Below are positions 12,798 through 25,034 of a stretch of 64,000 bases of DNA, piece after piece. How positions within the stretch are numbered: position 1 is the stretch's first letter; each line of letters starts with the position of its first letter. The notes below the pieces were generated by a model, which saw only the letters and a program-made list of their open reading frames with translations, ran no database searches and was not told the DNA's origin. Made by a program: the position numbers and the translations under genes. This stretch comes from Cephalopachus bancanus (lineage: Eukaryota > Chordata > Mammalia > Primates > Tarsiidae), in contig JAPVLO010000138.1 of assembly GCA_027257055.1 (NCBI GenBank), positions 496,001 through 560,000 of the forward strand. The letters are read 5' to 3'.

Positions 12798-12872
12798 GCA
12801 GTCCTAGAACTTTAGTGTGCAAGAAACTTTACCAACAGAGTGTGCTGAAAATGCAGGTCCCAGATTCCAGTG
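12798..12872 (+). mobile_element. Possible MER5-like hAT fragment
   Basis: CTAGAACTTTAGTGTGCAAG followed by GAAAATGCAGGTCCCAGATT resembles the first half of MER5A. It is short and diverged. Confidence 0.45.
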
Positions 12873-12879
12873 CCACAAA

Positions 12880-14270
12880 TACTGCTGCAGGTGCATTTGA
12901 AAGTTATATTGCTTACATATATGAAGCATTCCTTATAGCAATTGATAAGCCTACAAGTACATATGTAAAGTACAAACTAAATCCTGAAATCTCTGATATC
13001 ATCCTAATATATTTATCTTTATGCCCAAGTCGTAGTCATCTCATACTACTTAATACATTCAGCACTATCTGAGAAAAAAATAATTTAATTATGCCTCAAG
13101 GGGTTTGTTATTCTTTTGAGAGAGGAAAACTGCAGAAAACCAAATTCTAAGCACCTAAAATAAATATTTGAGATGATATATTTCATGTTATTGAGTTAGA
13201 GGTATTTAAGAATTTACATATATATTTAGCATGTGCAGATTTAGATCATGATTTAAAACAAAGACAGACTTTTATTTCTGCGTCTTCTCTCTTTTTAAAA
13301 CATGTAGGGTTTTTAAGCTAATACAGTATTAAATGTAGAATATTATATTTTTAAAAATGCCACTCATTTAATTCCAAGTTTAGCCAAGACCTAGAGAATA
13401 TATCAAATGACCCGAATAAATTGTTCTTCTAAATGTCCCTATACAGTGATAATTTCATATATGTATTCATTTATCTTTTTTAACTCAAGGAGTATATGTG
13501 TGCATGTGTGTGAGTGTGTGTGTTCCTCCTTCAAATCGGTTGCTAAAATTACATTCTTTCCCCCCGTGGTTGGAGAATGAACTCAGTTAGGAAAACCATT
13601 ATGGATAGCCTCATTAGAGGATTCTTGAAATTGCTTACTTGTGACTACCCGCCTGGAAAGCAATCTCTTGCTCCTTTGCCAGAGCACTGGAAAGTGGGGG
13701 TTATTGAACCCTCTGTCATGTAAACAGCTAGCAAATAAAGATAGGTTATGCTGAGAGAAATCACAAAACTCCATTGTCAAGATGAATTCTGATTTGCATA
13801 TTACCCCATAAACCCTGAGAATGGAATTGTTTTTTCCAATTATGGGTTATGTAGAAATATGGCTCGATTAACAATCAGTTTCTTCTTTGAATAGTGGTTC
13901 AAAGCTATGAGTTTAACTATTTCTCTGCAAATTGCATTATTTTGATGAATCAAAAGAGAACCTCTACAGGAAATGATGCTTAAACTCATACCACACACAT
14001 GCACCACAGCACTAAGCGATTACAAGTTGAAGAGCAGTTTTTCATTCTCCTGCTGGGGTCAAAGACATTTTTTGGATTGCTGGGGCCAGGTTACCTATCT
14101 TAGCCACCGTTGTGTTTCCATATCTGATACCTGGAAACTACCAGTAAATGTTTGTCTGCCAAAAATTTATTTTTTTGCTGAATTTTAGCAGGATCACAGT
14201 TCTGAAGTTTTCCTAAGATCTTCTAAAATTTAAGCAGATTTCCTTCTATTTTTTTCTGTAAAAATAAATA
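12880..14270. other. Unique sequence, no gene seen
   Basis: This holds a short TG run at about 13497-13522 and a low-repeat stretch at 13560-13970. CCATTGT (13771) and an octamer-like ATTTGCATA (13792) lie close together there. No exon is recognised. Confidence 0.5.
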
Positions 14271-14287
14271 GATTCTAGTAATGATTA

Positions 14288-14574
14288 ATTAATTTATTTA
14301 TTTATTGAGTTGGAGTCTCACTCCATCGCCCAGGCTAGAGTGCAGTGGCATGCTCACAGCCACCCTAGCATCAACCTGCTGGGCTCCGGTGATCCTTCCG
14401 CCTCAGCCTTCCAAGTAGCCAGAACTACAGGTGTGCGCTAAGTTTTTTGATTTATTATAGAGACAAGGTCTCGCCAAGTTGCCCAGGCTGGTCTGGAACC
14501 CATGGGCTCAGGCAATCTACTCGCCTCGGCCTTCCAAAGTGCTGGGATTGCAGGCTGAGTCACCAAGCCTGGCC
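14288..14574 (-). mobile_element. Dimeric Alu, older intermediate type, minus strand
   Basis: This is a reverse-oriented Alu with a TTTA-rich tail and right-arm text of the local subfamily (GAGTTGGAGTCTCACTCCAT). In sense the left arm reads ATGGGTTCCAGACCAGCC. It therefore lacks the CCCGC that completes the stem in young copies, but it already has the shortened ACTCAGCCTG A-box region. No clear target-site duplication is seen. Confidence 0.9.
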
Positions 14575-14827
14575 TAGTTATTTTTAAATGAAGTTTGTAT
14601 TCTTAAAGATTTTCACTAATTCTGCTTTTATATCAACTAAAATCAGTGTGTGTACCTTAAATTGTACTTACATATCAATTTTTTAAACCTTATATTAGTC
14701 TTCAATTAACATGTCTTACTATTTCCATTGTTTTGTTTTTTTACTTTGAGAGTGCCAAACTAAATATATAGCACCAAAAGCCAACTTTTATTAAAGTTAA
14801 GATTGTTGTTTAAGAAATTTGACATAA

Positions 14828-14940
14828 CATTCATTTATTTACTTAACTAGTCAACAAATATTTATAAGAGCCTGTTATGTTTTAGACTCTGTTACACATA
14901 TTGGAAATATAGTATGAAAAAATTAAATTGCTGCCTTATT
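14828..14940 (-). mobile_element. LINE2 3' end, antisense
   Basis: CATTCATTTATTTACTTAAC and CAACAAATATTTATAAGAGC, then CTGTTATGTTTTAGACTCTG, are the complement of the LINE2 3' terminus (end of the AATAAATATTTGTTGAATGA type). Confidence 0.65.
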
Positions 14941-15564
14941 TATATTGTTTGCTTTAAAGTCTACATAATCGTGGAGTATTTACGGTCCACATTATACATT
15001 ATCATTTCCTTGTTTTATGCAGTGTCTCTTGTTTAGTCTGCTTGCTTTTTTAAAAAATTAAACATAATTCTATATATTTCTTATAATATTTAAAGTTAAC
15101 GGTCACTTTGAAGTCTAATTTTAATATTATCCTCTGGGATTCTAGCCACTCGATTTAGTATTATTCAAACACAAAAATAAAATTGCTGAGCCAGAATTCT
15201 TCAGTGCCTAAGTTACTTACTCATGTTAACATGACCCATTTAAAAGCTAAGTAATATCTTACTGTCTTTCTGAGGTTTTTGGCTGTTAATTTTTTTTTTA
15301 CCATTTACAATAGGGACTGGGTACTATGGCTATAAGATTTACTAGTATATAATGTCTGTTGCTGACTAGTTACTAGCATTTTAAAAAATCATTTGCATGT
15401 CTTGGTTTTATACTTTTATTTTTCAAGCCCTATTCTCCGTAAGTTATTCAAAATCAATGTTGACATCATATAGCAGTTACTGTTCATACCATTTCTTCAA
15501 GATTTCTGTCCGTATGCCATTGTTACCTATGATTTTTAAACTTTTCTGACATGCTTTTGATACA

Positions 15565-15785
15565 GCAAAGAGCTGAAAAGCTTGGGCTTTCAATAAGGCA
15601 AACCCAAGTTTCAAGAGTGGCTCCCTAATTTCATAGCATTGTGATGCTGGGCAAGTTTTAACTTTCCTGAGTCTGTGTCTCTATTTGTCATAAAATAGCA
15701 TCTAACATTTTCCTTCACAGGGCAGTTGTGGGAATTACTTTGTGCTGTGTCTGGCATGCCACCAATAACCCAATAAATGGTACAG
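15565..15785 (+). mobile_element. MIR SINE
   Basis: The core and tail of a MIR can be followed: GCTGGGCAAGTTTTAACTTT, CCTGAGTCTGTGTCTCTATT, GGGCAGTTGTGGGAATTACT, GTGTCTGGCATG and AATAAATGG. MIRs are ancient tRNA-derived SINEs shared by all mammals. This copy is fairly complete. Confidence 0.75.
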
Positions 15786-16301
15786 GAGGTATTTGAGGCT
15801 CTTCTGTTTGACATTTTTTGGGCAAGTGGGCTCTTTCAATCCAGTAATAGGTGTGAGAGATGAGGCAGTTCACTTTGATTTAAGATAATGAGAAGAAAAT
15901 GTGCAATTGAATCAGAAAAACAGAGAGAGCCTTGGTAGTTCCATGATTAGGCTGAGTTGGACAGAAGTGAGTGCACACATATTTTACCGGTTCTGGTTCA
16001 GAGTTCAGATTCTGAAGCCTGATGAAATGAGGATAACTAGGGGATATAGAGATTAATTTGGAAAGATTCCATAACATGGAAATGGAATGAGAGAATTTAT
16101 TTCGTGAACTAAATGGGCCTTGACGTGTGTGGCAGCCTGATTACGAGTTTTGTAATATATTTATGCTGAAGAAGTTGAAAGACTTTGACTGCTCGATGCA
16201 TATTTTTTAAACTTGGCTTTCAATAGAGTTCTAGGAGAGTAAAGAAGACTTTTGTATTGTTTTTTCTTTGAACATATTTCCAGTAAAATATATGCATATT
16301 T

Positions 16302-16400
16302 AAAAATATAACATATATATATATGTGGGTATGTATATATATATATAATATATGCTATATACATATGTTTGTGTGTGCATATTATATATACACTGGTTTG
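16302..16400 (+). repeat. TA/TATG-rich microsatellite
   Basis: Several short runs of TA and TATG units are mixed with TGTG (ACATATATATATATGTGGGT and neighbours). The sequence is self-complementary in places. Confidence 0.85.
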
Positions 16401-16639
16401 GGAGGATGCTTTATATACATTATAAGAGTACTCTGGCAAACATGGATAAACAACATGTGACTAGACTTTAAAACAACCAATCGTTATTCAACTAATGTTC
16501 ATTTTAAAAGATATACCAATTTTCTTCCAAAAAATGTTTCTTTGGTAGGTACATATTTAAAACAAATTTATGTTTATGATGAAATAAACATGAATAGATT
16601 TGAAAAGAAAGACAAACCTTCTAGACATCAAACATATTT

Positions 16640-17345
16640 TCAACAACTTTAATTTTAAAGCAGTTTTAGGTTTGCAGCAAAATTGAACAGAAGATACCAA
16701 GAATTCCCATTTATTCCCTTCACAATTAGTGAACTTGTATTGACACATCATTATCATCTAAAGTCCTTAGTTCACATTAGGGTTCACACTTGGTGTTGGG
16801 CATCCAGTGTGTTTGGACAAATGGATACTGAATGTATTCATTGTTATAGTATCACCAGAACATTTTCACTGCCTTACAAATACTTTTTATTCTGAAATTT
16901 CTCCCTTCCTCTCCCCTTGTCCTTGGCAACCACCAAGGACAGATTGGCTTCTTTCACTTAGAAATATGCATTTATGCTTACTCCGTGTCTTTTCTTGGCT
17001 TCTATAAACATCTGTGTGTAAGTTTATGGCAAGACACAGTTTTCAACTCCTTTGGGTAAATACCAGGGAGCGTGATTGCTGGTTCATATGGTACGGGTAT
17101 GTTTGGTTTTGCCAGAAACTTCCAAACTGTCTTCGAAAGTGGCTGTACCATTTTTGTATTTCCATCAGCACCAAATGAGAGTTCCTGTTGATCCACATCC
17201 TCATCTGCATTTGGTGCTGTCACAGATCTGAATTTTGACCATTCTAAGAAGTGTGCAGTGGTATCTCATTATTGTTTTAATTTACATTTCTTTGATGACA
17301 TGGCGGTAGAGCATTTTTTTTCATGTTTGTATTGCCATCCAACAT
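16640..17345 (-). mobile_element. L1M-type 3' region, antisense, internally deleted
   Basis: Read on the minus strand this is an old L1 end. The plus strand shows CAGTTTTAGGTTTGCAGCAA, CATTAGGGTTCACACTTGGT, CTTTCACTTAGAAATATGCA, CAACTCCTTTGGGTAAATAC, GTGATTGCTGGTTCATATGG, AACTGTCTTCGAAAGTGGCT and GTGCAGTGGTATCTCATTAT, in consensus order. A block expected between about 16990 and 17000 is missing. Frames over it are not functional. Confidence 0.88.
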
Positions 17346-19455
17346 GTTTTTACTTTAATAAATATTATTTTCATTGTTTCAATAGAATGTGGACATTCCT
17401 GTTACCCAAAGGAGATTCACACCTCCACGTATTAGAGCTGTGTTTGTCTTCATGTTAGCCTTCGTGTAAGCCTCTTCATATAGCCGACCTTTCTAGTGCC
17501 TTCTCTTTTATAAGACTGCATCAGAGACAACTCAAAGGAATCCTTTCTTCTTCTTAACTCATCACATATTTGATTAAATCATGAATGTGTTATGAATTAC
17601 ATATTGGCTTTTAAAGTATATTTTAAAAAGAAAGCATTGTCATTACAGAAAAGTTTACTGAAGGAAAGAAAAATCACTTGGTATCCCCTTGTACGAAAAC
17701 AATTCCCACCAAATGCCCTATAGCTATTGTGTTCAAAATTATGTGTTAGGCCTTCATATGTTTTTTGTCGTATTTACTTTCAATACTTTATTAATAATAA
17801 TGTGATTGGAATCCAGGCAAATAGATGACCTCCTTATTACTAATCTTTGATCAAATTTCTAACCACCCAAAATCTATCAAATATATATATACGAATAAAA
17901 GTTACTCCATACCATGATCTTAACAAAAATTATTTGATCATCTTTTTATTTTAGGGAATTCAATTGGTTTCCAATATTTCGTTTTTATAGAATAGATAAT
18001 ACCACGACAAACACCTTTAAACATAAACGATTATCTGCACCTAAGGCCTGTTGGGCTGCAACTCCTAGTGTTTGAATAAAAGACTTTTAATAATTTTGAC
18101 AATCAGCCCAACCAGAATTATGGTTAATAATTCCCTTTTCTGGGCAGTCATAGATTTCATTCATGTTCTAGTTCCAAGAAAAAATAATGGTAGTTAAGGT
18201 TATGCATCATATTCGTAAAAAAAGTGTTTGAACATTTTGAAATTTTTTATTTTTTAAATTCCTATATGGGCAGTGAATGAAAAAAGCAATAATAAAGGAC
18301 AGATTGATAGGTATTTCATTTTATTTCTTTATAAATATGGTGGTATTTTAATAACTCCTATTAGGTGAGACAGAGTTAATTGATAATAACTTTGTAGCAG
18401 GGATTCAAAATTAGTTTTGGGAGCTATAACTTCGAAGATGGAGTAGAAAAACGTTCACATATGACTAACTAATGAGTTAATTTTAGTCTAAAACTTTGGT
18501 TGAATGTAAATTCATTTATTTTCTTTATGAGATATAAACAAATAATTCTCTGTCCTATATTTTTTCTAATAGCATTACAACGATTTAACAATTTAGCAGG
18601 AAGTCAGCATGTTTTAATCATTTTAATTCTTCAGACCAAAATGATTGCAGCCAATTAACTCAATAATTTCATTACCCAATATTTCATGCATTTTGGGCCA
18701 CTTGACTGCCCCTCAAATCTTTGTAGACTGTCCCTGAAATCTTCATGGATTTTATTACCAAAAAAATGTGTATTAAGTAGGGCCAAGCATTTGCATTTTG
18801 GAAAATTTCTATTCAGGATATTCCGTTATCAGGTACATTAAGTAGAAAGTTAAAGCAATTTAAAGTCAGACTCAAAGTCATCTTCCTACCTGTGTAATGT
18901 AAAAGCAAGGTGAGTTCAGGCAATGTAAAACATTCTTACAAATCAAAGTAATTATTTCATTTTAATACATTACTTTTGGAAGAATTCTACCTAATAAAAT
19001 TCCATTAAGAGAATTGCTTACAGGCAATATATTTTAAGATGAAAGGGCAAGATTAGTAAGTTGCAATTATAAGACAGAGTTCCTTAGAGTTAATGTATTT
19101 TTATGTGGCTTTTTCACATGTAGTCTCTCAAAATTCAAGAGTGGCAGAAGAAAAGATGGCAGAAGTGCATAAACTTGTACTTGAGTTGAAGGAGTTACAT
19201 ATCACTTGATCTGCTTCCCAATGAAAAGAGGGTGCCGTTTTCATTTTAGTCATAATTAGGAAACCTGCTTCCAACACAAGACTGTAAAGACCCAGAGATC
19301 AAATACATCCCACCTCATTCTTCCGTCTTCCATTTTTCTGAAGAGCATGCAGTCTTCAGCGTCTCCAACCCTTAGGTTCCTGGCTGCAAAATTAGTAGTT
19401 GAACTCGGCCTCTGTTAGAAACCCTTGAACACTAAAATGCTAATGATCTACTTTA
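17346..19455. other. AT-rich unique sequence, no gene seen
   Basis: I recognise no repeat or exon. Short poly-A/T and TA runs occur (for example TATATATATACG near 17882). Confidence 0.5.
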
Positions 19456-19460
19456 CGAAA

Positions 19461-19612
19461 GCATAGTGACTAAGAACGTATTTGAAGAGATAGCTAGGTG
19501 TAACAGATGCAAAACTAGGCTAGAGTCCCAGTCTTACCCTGTCATGGAACATTGTGACCTTGGGTCTTAATATGGTTGCCTTTAAATCATGGTCCCTAAG
19601 ATTTATTTTTTG
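19461..19612 (+). mobile_element. MIR SINE fragment
   Basis: GCATAGTGACTAAGAACGTA, GGCTAGAGTCCCAGTCTTAC and AACATTGTGACCTTGGGTCT match the 5' half and core of MIR (AGTGGTTAAGAGC, then TGTGACCTTGGGC). Confidence 0.7.
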
Positions 19613-20062
19613 TCTAACACTCATGCTGATAATATAAGCACTTTTGTTCCCTTATCAGGGAAAAGAAACGTTGTGACCTCTATGCAATGACACTGTGTAA
19701 CATAATTTTCATCATTTAAAAAATGTAATTTGCTTTTTGATACCAATATTTTAACTATAGATATTGTTCTTTTTTAATACACATGAACATATACCATAAT
19801 TCTCACAGGTATTGAAAGGTTTCATAATTTTTAGTCTTTAGTGTTTTCTTCCTCGGATTTTAATACCCATCTTTTAAATGACTCTAATCATTTTAATGAT
19901 AATTAAACACTCTCTGTTTTCAGTGTTATGCTATTGAAAAACGAATATTACTAGAAATATCTAATTCATAATGCCACTTAACATAATCATTAAGATTCAT
20001 GGTTCAATACATTTTTCACATTACTGATCAAAATTGTATACTTGTAATTAAAATTATTGTCC

Positions 20063-20102
<40 letters not shown>

Positions 20103-20122
20103 GTATATATATATATATATTA
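20063..20122 (+). repeat. Composite (CT)n-(TA)n microsatellite
   Basis: About 38 bases of CT alternation run directly into ATG and about nine TA units. The compound structure is likely hypervariable. Confidence 0.97.
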
Positions 20123-20129
20123 GACATAA

Positions 20130-21815
20130 TGTTTGTAATTTAATGTATTTCCAGATTAATGCTGGTATTCAATGAAATTAACATGAAATGTTTTACATTT
20201 TAGGCTAATTTTTATATTAGGCAAAGTCATACTTAAAATATAATCTGCCGTATTTCATTTTTCTCATCTTTATTTTGACTAACACTGCTCAGAAAGATAA
20301 ATATAAAATTGATTTTTATCCTCTCTTTTTAACATTCTAGATGTTTGATCTTGATGCAAAGTCCCCCAGATACGATGCTATTGCCAACGCTGTGAGAAAA
20401 TGCAAGCAAACCACACACCTCCAAAAATATTTTTACATGGCAAATACCTTTCTTGCAGAGAGGCACAGTGGTGGCTAAAAGAACATCACCTGTGTGAGAA
20501 ATGACGTCCATTAACTTGAATTGAGTGCGAGGTCATGACAGAGGTGGTGAGAAAAACACATGAAGAACCACCTGGCATTAATTTAAAAAAAAAAAACACC
20601 TTTACACCACATAATGTTGATAAGATTGACTGTGAGAAATACGAGAAATGAGGAAATAAAGGACTCAGAGGAGAGGCCAAAACATAAGCAGAAAAGAGCA
20701 TAAAAGAATACTAAATTACCTGGAAATAAATGTATGCAGAGACAGAGACCTGCTGTGAGTCTAATATTATATTATTTATGTTTGCTGCTTGCTGCCTGTA
20801 GATATTAATTTATGATGCAAAACCAGAGGAAGCATGTTGAAAATGGACAAAATCTGCCCATTAACCAGGCTTTGTCCGCATAACATTATACAGAGGCTTC
20901 GAGAAAGTTTTTATGTACTTCCTAAAAGATGAACAACTTTAGTGATCTCCTGATGACATTTTCCTTGTCCTCTCTTGAGCCTGATTCTAATGCCAATGTC
21001 CTTCCCTCCTTGGTGATGACCCATGGGTATCTTCCCTGCTTCTGCTCCCCTTCTTGCATTCTGACAGACTCTCCTTCACACCATGCATGAACTTTCGAAT
21101 AATTTATACTAATCTATACTTCTATGCCCACTTGATGGAATATAGCAGGGCAAGTGACTACAGAATATCAAAAATCCAGCAAAGCTGGCATCAATTTGTA
21201 TGATAACAAGAAATTCATCAGAAAGGAAAAACGATAATTCACTTCTGCTTCAAAGTGAAGTAGTTAATGATAGTTAAGAATATTAAAAATGTAAAATATA
21301 ATCCCCAATTCTATTTAAAATCATGTGGTTACATGTAAGAATGCATATTTATATATATTTCCCTCAGCCAAGAGGGCAAATTTCAGAGTTTGGATGTGCA
21401 ACATTTCTTTTTGTTTTTGCAGACCTTGAAGTATTAAATGCACTGTAAAATAAGTGATATGAGGATATAGGTATAATATTGTTAGAGACCTAAGACAACC
21501 TGCATGAATATTTTGAGGATAACTTTTAATGAGAAATAGGAAGAATAAGAAATAATTCAAGAAATTGCTATAATATCAGGAATATCATGGATCAAAGTCA
21601 ATACAGGTGCTATTTTGTGAGTGTTGAGTATTTCTTTTTTACCGTCCAGATGCATTTGACGCCTAGTAGGAAGGCATGTACAGATAAACTAAAAAGTGTT
21701 TACATTTATATCTTGACACATGGTAACCGCATACGTTATTTTTAGTCAATCTTATAATTACTATGCATCTTACAAAGCAAACCCATACACCTAAATGTTT
21801 CACAAGTTACATTAA
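20130..21815. other. Unique sequence, no gene seen
   Basis: The block at 20330-20760 is less AT-rich than its surroundings, but no splice-bounded frame stands out. A run of A lies at 20584-20597. Confidence 0.5.
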
Positions 21816-21828
21816 AATAAATGACCTT

Positions 21829-21961
21829 GGCCAGGAACAGTGGCTCACACCTGTAATCCCAGCACTTTGGGAGGCTGAGGCAGAAGGTTTGCAAGTCCAG
21901 GAGTTCAAGACCAGTCTGGCCACTGCAGTGAGACCTCATCTCTCCAAATAAATACATTAAA
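21829..21961 (+). mobile_element. Free left Alu monomer (FLAM-like)
   Basis: This is a single 7SL-derived arm from GGCCAGGAACAGTGGCTCAC through CCTGTAATCCCAGCACTTTG to TCATCTCTCCAAATAAATAC. The target-site duplication AAATGACCTTGG / AAATGATCTTGG (one mismatch) lies at 21819-21830 and 21962-21973. It keeps the ancestral A box TGGCTCACACCTG, unlike the young Alus here. Confidence 0.9.
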
Positions 21962-22239
21962 AAATGATCTTGGATTGATTTCAGGACAAGGTTGTTATTT
22001 CATATACCTCAAATAAGGTGTATAAGAATGTGTTGTGCAAATTTGTCATTTTTTAATTAAATTATGAACTGTAAAACAAATTTAAATTACATATAGTACA
22101 AACCTACTGTCACTGTGCCCATAAATTACATAAAAACACATTTTACTGAAATGGCCCATGGAGTAAATTAAAAATGAATCACAACACGTCAACAATCTTT
22201 GGAATGGCCTCTGTGTACCTCACAGTTCTCTCCTGCCCG

Positions 22240-23660
22240 TGCGCCCCTCTGTCTGCATCTATTAACAGACAAACTACTCAAAAGAAGTATTTTCAATGTT
22301 TCCTCCTATTTCCTTCTCCAACTCCTTTCAGTCATACTTCACTATCTTACTTTTGTCCAGATCACCAATGCCTTCCGCACTGCTAAACCCGCTTGTCTGC
22401 TTCTCATATTTCCTATCTCATATTACTCAACCTACTTGCAGTTTTACTCAGAGCTGATGACTCCATCTGCCTCTATGAGCAACTCTGTCCTGGCTTTTCT
22501 TCAACCTTACTGCCTCCTCCTTACCTGGCTCTTGTTTCCTTCCCTTCTCATTGACTGGAGATAGTGAAGCATCCAGTGTCCGTCCTTGGACCTCTTTTCT
22601 CCTTGATTACTTACTTGGTGATCTCCAATCTCACCACTTTCAACTTCATTTATATGCTGGCAACACCATTTGTATCTCCAGGTCAGATATTTCCCTTGCT
22701 TTCTGCTCAGTGGATGTCTGGTAGGCATCTCAGATGCAGCAAGTCTGAAAACTTTCTCCTGATTCTCCTGCCCCTATCTTATTCTTCCAACAGTCTTCCC
22801 CATCTCAGGATTGGCTATTTCAGCTGTCTAGTTGCTTGAGTCCAGCTGTCTAGTTGCTTGAGAACCTGGGGGCCGTTTTTAACTTCTCTCTTCCACAATC
22901 CACATGAACCCATTAAGAAATCTTATTGGCACTGCTTTTAAATATTTTGAGTTTTGATTATATCTTAACACCTACAGAATTGTACACTGGTCCAAGCTAG
23001 CAATATGGCTTTCTGGATTACTGCAAAAGCCACATACCAACCTTTTGCCTTCCACTTGTCATCTGAAATCTAACCTCAGTGAAGCAACCAGAATGATCCT
23101 GTGAAGATCACACCCAAGTCATTGCTTTGAGCTTCCCAATGGTCTCCCATCTCTAGCAAATAAAAATAACATCTCACAAAACTTTTAAAACTGGATTCAC
23201 AACCTGTCTTAATTCATCTTCCACTGCTCTCCCAATTTAGTAGCTTTCCTCTAGCCACATTTATCTCTTGGCTTTTTCTTGACTCACACTGTCTCTCTAG
23301 CTCTCTTGCCTCACGGTGTTCCCTTTACTGTCCTCTCCATCTGACATGCAGTTCTCCTTGATATCCCCCTACGTCACTGCCTCACCTCCTTTAAACGACA
23401 CTGTAAATAAAGTTTTCATGACCGTTGCATTGAGCGTTGCAGCCCCCAGCCCCCACTTCCACAATTCCCACCCTCCTTTCCTGCTTCATTCCTTCATAGC
23501 CTCTGTCACCCTATAACATACCATTGGCTTATTTGTTTTGCATATCGTGTCTCCCAATTTTAGAAAATAAGCTCCATGAAAGTTGGACTTTTTGTCCTTC
23601 TAAATCTTGCTATATGGTCACATCTAGAACACTTCCTTGCACAATTTTGTTCTTATATTA
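22240..23660 (+). mobile_element. LINE2, ORF2 end and 3' region, sense
   Basis: A 1.4-kb C/T-rich stretch follows the sense LINE2 consensus: TGGATGTCTGGTAGGCATCT, CAGAATGATCCTGTGAAGAT, CCCAATGGTCTCCCATCTCT, then AATAAGCTCCATGAAAGTTG and CATCTAGAACACTTCCTTGC. The open frames here (up to 121 codons) are decayed pieces of the LINE2 reverse-transcriptase polyprotein in several frames. It is an inactive mammalian relic. Confidence 0.85.
22821..22862 (+). repeat. Tandem 22-bp duplication inside LINE2
   Basis: CAGCTGTCTAGTTGCTTGAG occurs at 22821-22840 and again at 22843-22862 with no mismatch, spaced by TC. Confidence 0.95.
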
Positions 23661-23726
23661 ATCAGTTAGTATAAAACATTGGGTAAGAAAATACACACTG
23701 TCTACATCCAGCAGTGGGTTGTAGAT

Positions 23727-23767
23727 TAGCACAGAAGATATTCTCATCACTAGCACAGAAGATATTC
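23727..23767 (+). repeat. 17-bp direct repeat pair
   Basis: TAGCACAGAAGATATTC is exact at 23727-23743 and 23751-23767 with a 7-base spacer, just after the LINE2 relic. Confidence 0.95.
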
Positions 23768-23913
23768 AACATCCTATTGAATCTGAGTGAGTAGATGTCA
23801 TTTTTTAGGACAACGTCTAAGGTATGATAAGGGCTATGTGTTTGTTATCAGTATGAATGTCCTCAAGCTATTATCAATATCACCATTATCATTATCATAA
23901 CCAGGATTATGAG

Positions 23914-24200
23914 GTTTTTTTGAGTTGGAGTCTTGTTCCGTTGCCCAGGCTGGAGTACAGTGGCACACTCATGGCCACCTCAGGATCAACCTGCTGGGCT
24001 TTGGTGATCCTCCTGCCTCAGGCTTCCAAGTGGCTGGAACTACAGGCATGCACTACCACATCCGACCAATTTTGTATTTATTGTAGAGACGCAATCTTGT
24101 CAAGTTGCCCGGGCTGGTCTCGAACCTGCAAGCTCAGGCAGCACACTCACCTCGGCCTCCCAAAGTGTTGGGATTACAGGCTGAGCCACCGAGCGTGGCC
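23914..24200 (-). mobile_element. Dimeric Alu, intermediate type, minus strand
   Basis: This is a full-length reverse-oriented Alu. In sense it starts GGCCACGCTCGGTGGCTCAG and the B box reads GCAGGTTCGAGACCAGCC. The A box is of the new type, but the second half of the B-box stem is still the ancestral CCAGC. Target-site duplication is unclear (CATAACC near 23887 against CATAACT at 24201). Confidence 0.9.
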
Positions 24201-24239
24201 CATAACTGTTATTAAATGAGTACGTATGCTACATGTATA

Positions 24240-24397
24240 GTCACATAACAACCCTGCAAAAGATTCCTTTTGGTATCTTTATTTTGCTGATGAGTAAATG
24301 GAAACTTAGGGAATTTCAATGACTTGCCTAAGGAAACAGAGCTAGAAAGCTACCAAGTTAAAATGCAAATCTAAATCTGCCTGCATCTAGTGCTTGC
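24240..24397 (-). mobile_element. MIR SINE, antisense
   Basis: TTATTTTGCTGATGAGTAAA, TGGAAACTTAGGGAATTTCA, TGACTTGCCTAAGGAAACAG and AGCTAGAAAGCTACCAAGTT are the complement of the MIR core. Confidence 0.8.
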
Positions 24398-24728
24398 AAA
24401 TTTTCATTAAACTAGGCTGGGTCTCCATTCAGGTTGGCCTCAAGAATATTCTAATTTACTAATAATATACTAAATGCAATACATAGCCATAAATTTGTAT
24501 CTAAATCTAAATTGCATAAGTTGTGCCATGGATGTGAAATGTGATCTAGCAAAGTTCTCAAAGTTTACCTTGTCAAATGAGATAGGAAGATGTAGTCTTG
24601 TGATGAGATTTAAGTATCTAAAACATACTATTGTATAAAAATATATTATAATATGTACATTTGAAAAATCTTCGGGGGAATTTGATTCAATTATTTTTTA
24701 AAAAATATGATTAGAAATATGGTTTCTT

Positions 24729-24968
24729 CAGGTTCGAGACCTGCCTGGGCAACTTGGTGAGACCTCATCTCTACAATAAATCAAAAATCAGCCGGGTGTG
24801 GTAGTGCAGCCTGTAGTTCCAGCTGCTTGGAAGGCTGAGGCCGAAGGATCACCGGAGCCCAGCGGGTCGAGGCTGTGGTGGCCGGGAGCGGCCACTGCAC
24901 TCCAGTCTGGGCGACCCAGTGAGACTCCAACTCAAATAAATAAATAAATAAATAAATAAATAAAATAA
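24729..24968 (+). mobile_element. 5'-truncated Alu with exact 16-bp target-site duplication
   Basis: The Alu begins inside the left arm at CAGGTTCGAGACCTGCC and has a complete right arm. AGAAATATGGTTTCTT is exact at 24713-24728 and 24969-24984, so this is a complete truncated insertion and not a later deletion. The tail has become (AAAT)n at about 24935-24966. Confidence 0.95.
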
Positions 24969-25034
24969 AGAAATATGGTTTCTTGCCTTGAGGAGCTAGC
25001 ATTATTTCTCTATTCATCCAGCCCATTAAAAAGC

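Noticed and set aside
22199..22839. 121- and 91-codon frames that could look like a gene
   Set aside because: They fall in a sense LINE2 relic and are decayed pieces of its polyprotein.
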